In this document: positions 48,244-55,160 of the stretch, one piece after another
How positions within the stretch are numbered: the stretch's first letter is position 1
Layout: each line of letters starts with the position of its first letter
Source: Sporosarcina sp. P2
GTDB lineage: Bacteria; Bacillota; Bacilli; Bacillales_A; Planococcaceae
Assembly: GCF_002743255.1 (NCBI RefSeq)
Contig: NZ_PDYY01000005.1
Location: forward strand, 124,001-188,000
Direction: 5' to 3'
DNA length: 64,000 nucleotides
Notes under the pieces: model-generated
The model's input: the letters and a program-made list of their open reading frames with translations, nothing else
Database searches by the model: none
Told to the model about the DNA's origin: nothing
Program-made: the position numbers and the translations under genes

Positions 48244-48387
48244 ATAAAAATTATTCTTGTCGACCTGTTTAGATCATGAGCTTGGGAATGACATACTTTT
48301 TGCCTTTATGGAACTAAAATATTTTTTGAATGAATAAGTGAAATATAAAGTGGAAAGACTCTTGCAAACAAAACAAAAAGCATCTAT

Positions 48388-48414
48388 AGGAATGAATTTT
48401 CCTTCATCATTCCT
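48388..48414 (+). promoter_or_regulatory. Inverted repeat abutting the rny promoter
   Basis: AGGAATGA (48388-48395) and TCATTCCT (48407-48414) are perfect inverted arms around an 11-nt loop. The right arm overlaps the first base of the -35 hexamer, so a bound protein would contact or block RNA polymerase. No regulator is known to me. From the recA terminator to 48387 (about 145 bases) I see no gene; pbpX, which lies here in B. subtilis, is absent. Confidence 0.5.
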
Positions 48415-48442
48415 TGACACAATAAAAATACAACTATACAAT
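48414..48442 (+). promoter_or_regulatory. Strong sigma-A promoter upstream of rny
   Basis: Consensus TTGACA (48414-48419), a 17-nt spacer and TACAAT (48437-48442). It predicts a transcript starting near 48449, about 300 bases before the rny start codon. Confidence 0.85.
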
Positions 48443-48448
48443 TAAAGT

Positions 48449-48751
48449 GGCGTATTATATACGTCCTATATTTAACAAACCAATCAATTGTTTTTGGCGG
48501 TATGTTGATTTTAACTTAATTCAGCAAAATGAAAAGATAAGTAAAAAGTAGTGACATCAATAGAAAATTAGTCCCGAAACAGCAGGTTTTCTACTACCCG
48601 TTGGATTAAGTTAAGCCTTAGGCGTTTTCACAGATCATCGGGACATTACCGGGAAGCTTCGGTAACTAGTAAAGTGAATGTATTCGCCGTGGCAAAATTG
48701 ATTATACGAGCCGACTGAAAAGAAAAGAATAAGCAGGAGGAGGTGACCTCA
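48449..48751 (+). promoter_or_regulatory. Long structured 5' leader of rny
   Basis: About 300 nt without a gene. Visible stems are: CGTAT/ATACG (48451-48463); a long-range GTCCCGA (48571-48577) with TCGGGAC (48638-48644), enclosing CCCG at 48597 and GCC/GGC at 48614-48622; and TTACCG/CGGTAA (48646-48651 with 48660-48665, 8-nt loop). Two CCCG and two CGGG segments allow alternative pairings. It matches no riboswitch consensus I remember, and no T-box or terminator-like stem precedes the ribosome site. Confidence 0.5.
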
Positions 48752-50311
48752 ATGGGTATTGAAATACTCATCTCCGTTTTGCTAAGTCTCATCGTCGGTG
48801 CAGTTGTTAGCTTTTTTATATTGAAAAATGTGAATGATTCAAAAGTAACTGGTGCCAAACATACTGCCAACCAACTCGTCGAAGAGGCGAAGCGTGAAGC
48901 GGAGTCAGTAAAGAAAGAGGCACTGTTAGAAGCGAAAGATGAAACTCACGAACTGCGGATTGAAGCAGAAACAGAAGTCCGTGAGAGAAGGACGGAATTA
49001 CAGAAACAGGAAAACCGTCTCTTACAGCGTGAAGAAAACCTTGATCGCAAGGATGATGCGCTCAATAAAAGAGAAGCAGGTCTAGAGCGCAAAGAAGATG
49101 CGCTATTAGAAAGACAACAGCATATTGAAGAGATGGAACGCAAAGCGGAACAACTCGTTACTACACAGAAGACCGAATTGGAAAGAATTTCTTCTTTAAC
49201 AAAAGATGAGGCAAAGCGAATCATCTTGGAAGATGTAGAAGAAGAGCTTTCTACGGATATTGCTGTTATGACAAAAGAATCTGAGCAACGGGCTAAAGAG
49301 GAATCTGAGCGTAAAGCACGTGAAATTCTATCACTGGCATTGCAACGATTTGCGGCAGATCATGTGGCAGAAACTACAGTTTCCGTTGTTAATTTGCCGA
49401 ATGATGAGATGAAAGGTCGCATCATTGGTCGTGAAGGACGAAATATTCGTACACTTGAGACGCTAACAGGCATTGATTTGATTATTGACGATACGCCAGA
49501 AGCCGTTATTCTGTCTGGTTTTGATCCAGTTCGAAGAGAAACGGCAAGATTGGCCTTGGAGAAATTGGTTCAGGATGGACGAATTCATCCTGCACGTATC
49601 GAAGAAATGGTCGACAAATCCAGAAGAGAAGTGGACGAGTTAATCCGGGAAAAAGGAGAACAAACTACATTTGATGTAGGTGTCCACAACTTGCATCCAG
49701 ATATGATTAAAATTCTTGGTCGTTTGCACTTCCGTACGAGTTACGGACAGAACGTCTTGAAACACTCTATTGAAGTAGCCTATTTAACAGGTTTACTGGC
49801 AGCAGAGCTTGGCGAAGACGTAACACTTGCTAGACGTGCTGGTTTACTACATGATATCGGTAAAGCGATTGACCATGAAGTGGAAGGCAGTCACGTGCAG
49901 ATCGGTAAAGAGTTGGCAGTGAAATATAAGGAACATCCAGTTGTTATTAACAGTATAGCTTCCCATCACGGTGATGAAGAGGCTACCTCTGTTATTGCAG
50001 TGCTTGTAGCTGCGGCAGATGCATTATCTGCAGCAAGACCAGGTGCTCGCAGTGAAACATTGGAAAACTATATTAAACGTCTGCAAAAGCTCGAAGAAAT
50101 TTCGGAATCATACGAAGGTGTGGAGAAATCATTTGCCATTCAGGCTGGACGGGAAGTACGAATCATTGTTCGTCCTGAACAGATTGATGATATTACCGCA
50201 CATCGCTTAGCGCGTGATATACGAAAACAAATCGAGGAAGAATTAAACTACCCAGGGCATATCAAAGTGACGGTCATACGGGAGACCCGCGCAGTAGAGT
50301 ATGCAAAATAA
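48752..50311 (+). CDS. rny: Ribonuclease Y
   Basis: Membrane-anchored endoribonuclease that starts bulk mRNA decay. 519 aa: an N-terminal transmembrane helix (about 5-25), a long charged coiled coil (about 30-190, heptad-like Glu/Lys/Arg), a KH domain (about 205-270, [20 protein letters not shown]) and the HD catalytic domain (about 330-430, with [12 protein letters not shown] and [10 protein letters not shown]). ATG 48752 is better spaced from AGGAGGTG than GTG 48743, which lies in the ribosome site. The length matches B. subtilis RNase Y. Confidence 0.97.
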   Translation: MGIEILISVLLSLIVGAVVSFFILKNVNDSKVTGAKHTANQLVEEAKREAESVKKEALLEAKDETHELRIEAETEVRERRTELQKQENRLLQREENLDRKDDALNKREAGLERKEDALLERQQHIEEMERKAEQLVTTQKTELERISSLTKDEAKRIILEDVEEELSTDIAVMTKESEQRAKEESERKAREILSLALQRFAADHVAETTVSVVNLPNDEMKGRIIGREGRNIRTLETLTGIDLIIDDTPEAVILSGFDPVRRETARLALEKLVQDGRIHPARIEEMVDKSRREVDELIREKGEQTTFDVGVHNLHPDMIKILGRLHFRTSYGQNVLKHSIEVAYLTGLLAAELGEDVTLARRAGLLHDIGKAIDHEVEGSHVQIGKELAVKYKEHPVVINSIASHHGDEEATSVIAVLVAAADALSAARPGARSETLENYIKRLQKLEEISESYEGVEKSFAIQAGREVRIIVRPEQIDDITAHRLARDIRKQIEEELNYPGHIKVTVIRETRAVEYAK

Positions 50312-50321
50312 TACCTAACAC

Positions 50322-50355
50322 AAAACAGCTTCCGATTCGTTTGGAAGCTGTTTTC
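50322..50355 (+). terminator. Intrinsic terminator after rny
   Basis: AAAACAGCTTCC (50322-50333) pairs with GGAAGCTGTTTT (50343-50354); the 3' arm supplies the T run. Confidence 0.88.
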
Positions 50356-50378
50356 ATTTTGGAAAGAGGTTATTACAA

Positions 50379-51176
50379 ATGAAAGTACTATTTATTGGAG
50401 ATATTGTAGGATCTATGGGAAGAGAAATGGTAATGGATTATGTATCGCGTTTGAAGCGAAAATATCAAGCGGACGTAATTATTGCGAATGGTGAAAATGC
50501 AGCTTCAGGCAGAGGGATTACAAAATCCATTTATCATGATTTATTGCATTCGGGAGTAGATGTCATTACGATGGGAAACCATACATGGGATCAACGTGAA
50601 ATTTATGATTTCATTGACGAAGTGGATTACTTGATTCGTCCTGCCAACTTCTCAGAACAAGCACCTGGTAAAGGCATGACGTCCATTACGAAAAATGGGG
50701 TTACACTATCCGTAATTAATTTACATGGTCGCACATTTTTACCGCCACATGATGACCCATTTGCTAAAGCAGATGAACTAGTAGAAGAAGCCTTGCAAAC
50801 ATCACCATTGGTTTTTGTAGACTTTCATGCAGAAGCAACAAGTGAAAAGATTGCAATGGGATGGCACTTGGACGGAAAAGTATCTGTCGTTGTGGGGACA
50901 CATACACATGTCCAAACTGCAGACGAACGAATTTTGCCAGGGGGTACTGCATATTTAACAGATGCAGGGATGACCGGCCCGTATGATGAAATTTTAGGAA
51001 TGAAAAAAGAGGATGTATTGTACCGCTTCTATACCAACTTGCCAACCCGCTTTGAAGTACCGAAAAGTGGAAGACCACAGCTAAACGGCATGTTTGTGGA
51101 ATTGGATGACAAAACCGGTAAAGCGCTCAAGATTGAAAGAATCCGAATTAACGAAGATCATCCGTTCAAAAACTAA
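50379..51176 (+). CDS. ymdB: YmdB metallophosphoesterase (cyclic nucleotide phosphodiesterase)
   Basis: A 265-aa calcineurin-like phosphoesterase. Metal ligands are visible as Asp8 (FIGD), Glu39-Asn40 (GEN), and Asn/His in MGNHTWDQ near 67-71. VDFHAEATSE and GTHTHVQTADERILP follow near 150-180. In B. subtilis YmdB hydrolyses 2',3'-cyclic nucleotides and affects biofilm versus motility expression. Its place next to rny is conserved. Confidence 0.95.
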   Translation: MKVLFIGDIVGSMGREMVMDYVSRLKRKYQADVIIANGENAASGRGITKSIYHDLLHSGVDVITMGNHTWDQREIYDFIDEVDYLIRPANFSEQAPGKGMTSITKNGVTLSVINLHGRTFLPPHDDPFAKADELVEEALQTSPLVFVDFHAEATSEKIAMGWHLDGKVSVVVGTHTHVQTADERILPGGTAYLTDAGMTGPYDEILGMKKEDVLYRFYTNLPTRFEVPKSGRPQLNGMFVELDDKTGKALKIERIRINEDHPFKN

Positions 51177-51219
51177 TTATCTAGGTGTCTAAATCCTCCT
51201 TGCCTATCATAGGATGTCG

Positions 51220-51241
51220 TATGGAATATACGCGTTCCATA
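51220..51241 (+). promoter_or_regulatory. Inverted repeat upstream of spoVS
   Basis: TATGGAA (51220-51226) and TTCCATA (51235-51241) are perfect arms separated by 8 bases. It may be an operator or a leader stem. I could not place a convincing sigma-H promoter in the 92-bp gap. Confidence 0.4.
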
Positions 51242-51268
51242 GACATTGCAAAATAAGGAGGAAATATC

Positions 51269-51538
51269 GTGAGTCCCTTGAAAGTATCATCTCGCTCAAA
51301 TCCGAACTCAGTAGCAGGAGCATTGGTTGCAGTTATCCGTGAACAAGGCTTTGCCGAGATCCAAGCGGTCGGTGCTGGTGCATTAAATCAAGCAGTAAAA
51401 GCAATTGCTATCGCAAGAGGATTCGTAGCACCAAGTGGAGGCGATCTAGTTTGCGCACCTGCCTTTACCGATATCGAAATCAACGGAGAAGCTAGAACAG
51501 CGCTCAAACTTTTCGTTGAAAAAAAGGAACGTAAGTAG
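51269..51538 (+). CDS. spoVS: Stage V sporulation protein S
   Basis: A small Alba-like protein of 89 aa affecting septation and spore coat/cortex steps. The central block GAGALNQAVKAIAIARGFVA is the family signature, followed by PAFTDIEINGEARTALKL. The gene starts with GTG 51269 after AAGGAGG. Spore formers keep this gene strongly conserved. It is followed by a strong terminator. Confidence 0.97.
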   Translation: MSPLKVSSRSNPNSVAGALVAVIREQGFAEIQAVGAGALNQAVKAIAIARGFVAPSGGDLVCAPAFTDIEINGEARTALKLFVEKKERK

Positions 51539-51543
51539 AATAC

Positions 51544-51577
51544 AAAAGACCACGAAACCATCTGTGGTCTTTTTTTC
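51544..51577 (+). terminator. Intrinsic terminator after spoVS
   Basis: AAAAGACCAC (51544-51553) pairs with GTGGTCTTTT (51564-51573), then more T. Confidence 0.92.
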
Positions 51578-51611
51578 ATGACAAACCAGCGACATTTTAT
51601 CCGCTTTGCTG

Positions 51612-51638
51612 TCATATCATACAAAAGTTCAGTATAAT
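51612..51638 (+). promoter_or_regulatory. Probable promoter of miaB
   Basis: Consensus -10 TATAAT (51633-51638) preceded by a poor -35 near 51610-51615. The start of transcription would be near 51645, about 45 bases before miaB. Confidence 0.5.
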
Positions 51639-51688
51639 AACATCAGGTATGCTTATTTCCCGATAAGTAATAGAAAGGGGCTTCTGCA

Positions 51689-53236
51689 ATGAATGAAGAA
51701 CAGCGCTTGCAAGCTGGACTCGTAACAAATGACAAATCGAAACGAGACATTATAGAAAAAGACTATAGCAAATATTTCGAGTCTGTGTATAGCGGGCCTT
51801 CTCTAAAAGACGCAAAAAAACGCGGGAAAGAAGAAGTGGAATATCACGATAACTTTCAAATAGATCAGCGCTTTAAAGGAATGGGACAAGGTCGTAAATT
51901 CTTTATTCGAACATTTGGTTGTCAAATGAACGAACATGATACGGAAGTAATAGCTGGTATTCTCATGGCATTAGGATATGATGCTACTGAAAATGTAAAA
52001 GAAGCTGATGTCATACTACTCAATACATGTGCAATCCGTGAAAATGCGGAAAACAAAGTGTTTGGAGAATTAGGGCATTATAAACCACTCAAACTGACAA
52101 ACCCAGATTTACTAATCGGAGTATGTGGCTGCATGTCACAAGAAGAATCTGTTGTAAATAAAATCTTAAAAACGTATGATCAAGTGGATTTGATTTTCGG
52201 AACACATAACATCCATCGCTTGCCAAATATCTTACATGAAGCGTATATGTCTAAAGAGATGGTCATTGAAGTGTGGTCCAAAGAAGGCGACGTGATCGAG
52301 GATTTGCCAAAAGTCCGTCACGGTAAGATTAAAGCATGGGTGAATATCATGTATGGATGCGATAAGTTCTGTACGTACTGTATCGTGCCATATACGCGCG
52401 GTAAAGAGCGTAGCAGACGCCCAGCAGATATCATTCAAGAAGTTCGCCAATTAGCCGCACAAGGGTATAAAGAAGTTACCTTACTAGGGCAAAATGTAAA
52501 TGCATACGGAAAAGATTTCGGTGATATTACGTATCGTCTAGGTGATCTGATGGATGAGTTACGGTTAATTGATATCCCAAGAATTCGCTTTACTACAAGT
52601 CATCCTCGCGACTTCGACGACCATTTGATTAAAGTCCTAGCAAAGGGTGGGAACTTGGTAGATCATATTCATTTGCCTGTACAATCGGGCTCATCTGAAA
52701 TGCTGAAGATTATGGCTCGTAAATACACGCGGGAAAGTTATTTGGAACTGGTGGATAAAATTAGAACCGCAATACCTAATCTATCACTCACAACGGATAT
52801 TATCGTAGGCTTCCCAAATGAAACAGAAGAACAATTTCAGGAAACGATGTCTCTGTATCGTGAAGTTGGTTTTGATATGGCGTTTACATATATTTATTCA
52901 CCACGCGAAGGTACGCCAGCAGCTAAGATGCAAGATAATATACCAATGGAAGTGAAGAAGGAACGCCTGCAACGTCTTAACAAGCTAGTGAACGATATGT
53001 CTGCTGAAGCAATGAAGCCTTACGAAGGACAAATTGTTAAAGTGCTAGTTGAAGGGGAAAGTAAAAGAAATCCCGATGTACTTGCGGGCTATACAGAAAA
53101 AAGTAAACTAGTGAATTTTGTAGCGCCGCGTTCTGTAATTGGTGAAATTGTAGAAGTTCGTATTAAAGAAGCAAAATCTTGGTCACTCAATGGTGAATTC
53201 ATTGGAGTAGTCCGACAAGAAAAGGTGATGGGATAA
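51689..53236 (+). CDS. miaB: tRNA-2-methylthio-N6-dimethylallyladenosine synthase MiaB
   Basis: Radical SAM methylthiotransferase acting on i6A37 of tRNA, downstream of MiaA (also in this window). The 515-aa protein has the N-terminal UPF0004 domain with cysteines in [23 protein letters not shown] and [10 protein letters not shown]. The radical SAM cluster is CDKFCTYC (near 225-232), and a C-terminal TRAM domain ends it. GAAAGGGGC precedes the ATG. It overlaps ymcA by one base (TAATG). Confidence 0.97.
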   Translation: MNEEQRLQAGLVTNDKSKRDIIEKDYSKYFESVYSGPSLKDAKKRGKEEVEYHDNFQIDQRFKGMGQGRKFFIRTFGCQMNEHDTEVIAGILMALGYDATENVKEADVILLNTCAIRENAENKVFGELGHYKPLKLTNPDLLIGVCGCMSQEESVVNKILKTYDQVDLIFGTHNIHRLPNILHEAYMSKEMVIEVWSKEGDVIEDLPKVRHGKIKAWVNIMYGCDKFCTYCIVPYTRGKERSRRPADIIQEVRQLAAQGYKEVTLLGQNVNAYGKDFGDITYRLGDLMDELRLIDIPRIRFTTSHPRDFDDHLIKVLAKGGNLVDHIHLPVQSGSSEMLKIMARKYTRESYLELVDKIRTAIPNLSLTTDIIVGFPNETEEQFQETMSLYREVGFDMAFTYIYSPREGTPAAKMQDNIPMEVKKERLQRLNKLVNDMSAEAMKPYEGQIVKVLVEGESKRNPDVLAGYTEKSKLVNFVAPRSVIGEIVEVRIKEAKSWSLNGEFIGVVRQEKVMG

Positions 53237-53670
53237 TGGAGAAGAAGTTTACGAAAGACGAAATTATAGAAAAAGCACGCGATTTGGCACATATGTTGGC
53301 AAACACGGAAGAAGTAGAGTTTTATAAACGTGCAGAAGCGCAAATCAATGAAAACCAAAAAGTACGTGAAAAAATTGCTAGTATGAAATCTCTTCAAACC
53401 CAAGCAGTGAATTTCCAAAACTACGAAAAAGAACGAGCGTTAAAAGCGATTGAAAAGAAAATCGAACAAGTTCAAGGTGAAATTGATGCGATTCCATTGG
53501 TACAAGAATTTAAACAGTCACAAGATGAAGTGAATAACTTGCTTCAATTGGTTTCGAATACGATTGCAAACAGCGTGACGGATGAGATTATCGAGTCTAC
53601 TGGCGGCGATCTATTACGTGGAGAAACAGGATCATACGTAGAGAATACTCAAAAAAAATCACTTTCTTAA
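53236..53670 (+). CDS. ymcA: YmcA/RicA, RNA-maturation complex subunit
   Basis: A 144-aa helical protein. In B. subtilis YmcA forms a complex with YlbF and YaaT that helps RNase Y mature operon mRNAs and supports competence, biofilm and sporulation. Features are EKARDLAHMLANTEEVEFYK at the N-terminus and a KIASMKSLQTQAVNFQNYEK-like central helix. It starts one base inside the miaB stop. Its partner nuclease gene rny lies about 3 kb upstream. Confidence 0.92.
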   Translation: MEKKFTKDEIIEKARDLAHMLANTEEVEFYKRAEAQINENQKVREKIASMKSLQTQAVNFQNYEKERALKAIEKKIEQVQGEIDAIPLVQEFKQSQDEVNNLLQLVSNTIANSVTDEIIESTGGDLLRGETGSYVENTQKKSLS

Positions 53671-53673
53671 ATA

Positions 53674-53712
53674 AAAAATCGGTTAAGGATAAAATTCCTT
53701 GCCGATTTTTTT
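53674..53712 (+). terminator. Intrinsic terminator after ymcA
   Basis: AAAAATCGGTTAAGGA (from 53674) pairs with TCCTTGCCGATTTTT (to 53710), with one mismatch, and T continues after. Confidence 0.88.
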
Positions 53713-53740
53713 CAATTTCTGGGCAGCTGTTGCATAGGAT
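53712..53740 (+). promoter_or_regulatory. Possible sigma-E-type promoter of cotE
   Basis: TCAATTT (53712-53718) partly fits the sigma-E -35, and CATAGGAT (53733-53740) partly fits the -10, with a 14-nt spacer. B. subtilis cotE is known to be sigma-E-dependent, which makes the match plausible but not proven. Confidence 0.35.
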
Positions 53741-53769
53741 GGATAGAAGCCAAAGAAGGAGGAAGAAAA

Positions 53770-54348
53770 CTGAAAAACTTACGACAAATTGTAACGAAAG
53801 CTGTTATTGCCAAAGGGAAGCATCGATCGGAAACAACTGAGCTGCTGAAGCCACCTAATCGTCCTTCCAGCATATTGGGTTGCTGGGTGATCAATCACAC
53901 GCAACAAGCAAAGAAAGTCGGCTCGCATGTGGAAGTAACAGGTAGTTTTGATGTCAATGTTTGGTACTCACATCATGATCATTCCAAAACGTCCGTCTTT
54001 ACTGAATCGATTCCTTATAAGGATAAAATCGCATTGCATTACCGCGATGAGCCGACATCTGCTAAAGAAGAAACGATTGTCACGGTATTACAGCATCCGA
54101 ATTGTACAGAGGCAAGTATTTCTGAATGTGGTCAAAACTTCTCAATTTCCATTGAAAGAGAATTATTGGTTGAGATGATTGGTGAAACAAAAGTCTCTGT
54201 AACCATCCATCCTCATCCATATGATGAGGATTGGCCGATACTAGAATCAGAATCTTCGTCTATTGTGATGGAGGAAAAAAAGAATAATGAAGTGCCGAAT
54301 AAAGAGAGACCACACCAACCGCCACAACGTAAAGATTCACCATTCTAA
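53770..54348 (+). CDS. cotE: Outer spore coat morphogenetic protein CotE, with apparent CTG start codon
   Basis: CotE directs assembly of the outer coat layer on the forespore surface. The frame gives about 192 aa. Positions 1-16 (L-KNLRQIVTKAVIAKG) align, from memory, with the B. subtilis start MSEYREIITKAVVAKG. WVINHTQQAKKVGSHVEVTG and VNVWYSHHDHSKTSV follow. The C-terminus is a charged tail. No ATG, GTG or TTG lies in frame upstream of residue 36. The codon aligning with the B. subtilis methionine is CTG at 53770, seven bases after AAGGAGG. A TTG at 53875 is the first standard start but would delete the conserved N-terminus and lacks a ribosome site. Either CTG is used or there is a base error. 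Confidence 0.9.
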   Translation: MKNLRQIVTKAVIAKGKHRSETTELLKPPNRPSSILGCWVINHTQQAKKVGSHVEVTGSFDVNVWYSHHDHSKTSVFTESIPYKDKIALHYRDEPTSAKEETIVTVLQHPNCTEASISECGQNFSISIERELLVEMIGETKVSVTIHPHPYDEDWPILESESSSIVMEEKKNNEVPNKERPHQPPQRKDSPF

Positions 54349-54374
54349 AAGCCGGGTATTCACCGGCTTTTTTT
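54347..54374 (+). terminator. Intrinsic terminator after cotE
   Basis: AAAAGCCGG (54347-54355) pairs with CCGGCTTTT across 7 bases, then T. Confidence 0.9.
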
Positions 54375-54464
54375 ATTTGTTTTTTTACGTTGAGTAGAAG
54401 AATATGATGCAGGTCAAGTGAATTTTGTAACAATAAATGTAGTCTATAGATAGGAGGAGATCCT

Positions 54465-54964
54465 ATGGTAAAGATAAAATGGCTTACACTTCTATCTGTC
54501 TTGATACTGCTGACAGGATGCGCGAAAGGAAATGAAATTCAAACTCTTACTGCTCCTTCACCCGAACAGACATTAATGGCGAATGAGCAAGGTCTGACAT
54601 TCCTAATGGTAGAACATCAATACGAGGAAGGAACGCCGTTGTTCCGCACGATATTAAAGAATGACAGTCAAACCATTTATGAGTATGGTGAATACTATCA
54701 AATAGAAGTACGGAAAATGACAAATGGTACACTCTGACACATTCTGATTCCGTATTCTATGAAAATTCAAAATTTACTAATTTGGGTAAATTGCTTGCGC
54801 CAGGAGAAGAAATTCAACATTCTTTTTCTGTAGAAACTATTGGAGTGACACTCGTACCTGGTCAGTATCGCTTAGTGAAAATCTTTTTGAAACCTGTCGC
54901 TCCCTATTTTACAGTCACACTTGCTGTGCCATTTATAGTGACTTCTAAACACGAAACAGAATGA
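54465..54964 (+). pseudogene. Putative lipoprotein gene broken by a -1 frameshift
   Basis: The first frame encodes a lipoprotein signal (KIKWLTLLSVLILLTGC, lipobox LTGC, Cys19) and about 70 further residues, then stops at 54737. One extra A in the four-A run at 54714-54717 would join it to a second frame. That frame reads KNDKWYTLTHSDSVFYENSK and continues, with features of a small beta-sandwich (LAPGEEIQHSFSVET, LVPGQYRLVK), to TGA 54964. The restored protein would be about 166 aa, resembling small Ig-like extracytoplasmic domains. The gene could be a true pseudogene, a slipping contingency locus, or a sequencing error. The function is unknown. AGGAGGAG precedes the ATG. Confidence 0.8.
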
Positions 54965-54990
54965 TTGTGGAATATAGATATAGATAATCT

Positions 54991-55028
54991 TAAACTATCT
55001 CAGCTAATCAAAAGCTAGGATAGTTTTC
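54991..55028 (+). terminator. Intrinsic terminator after the broken lipoprotein gene
   Basis: AAACTATC and GATAGTTTT form the outer stem, with AGCT/AGCT inside (54992-55026). Confidence 0.7.
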
Positions 55029-55117
55029 ATTAAAAGATATATTTTGTTGATGACCTATGTCTATTCTCCTTTTAAAATTACTTCAACCCCTTTTGATTCG
55101 TTAACTCCTAGGGTGTT

Positions 55118-55126
55118 TGGTATAAT
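55118..55126 (+). promoter_or_regulatory. Extended -10 promoter of mutS
   Basis: TGG followed directly by TATAAT (55121-55126) is an extended -10 element; the -35 region is poor. It lies 35 bases before the mutS start. Confidence 0.65.
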
Positions 55127-55160
55127 GTATAGAAAATGAGCGAGAAAAAGAGGGTTTACC

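Noticed and set aside
48243..48387. Remnant of pbpX between recA and rny
   Set aside because: No penicillin-binding-protein motif or substantial open frame is visible; the gene is simply absent.
51200..51225. Sigma-H promoter upstream of spoVS (AGGATG and GAAT elements)
   Set aside because: The two elements are only a few bases apart, far less than the 11-12 nt needed.
53739..53841. ATG at 53739 as start of cotE
   Set aside because: It is out of frame with the CotE reading frame and encodes an unrelated basic peptide.
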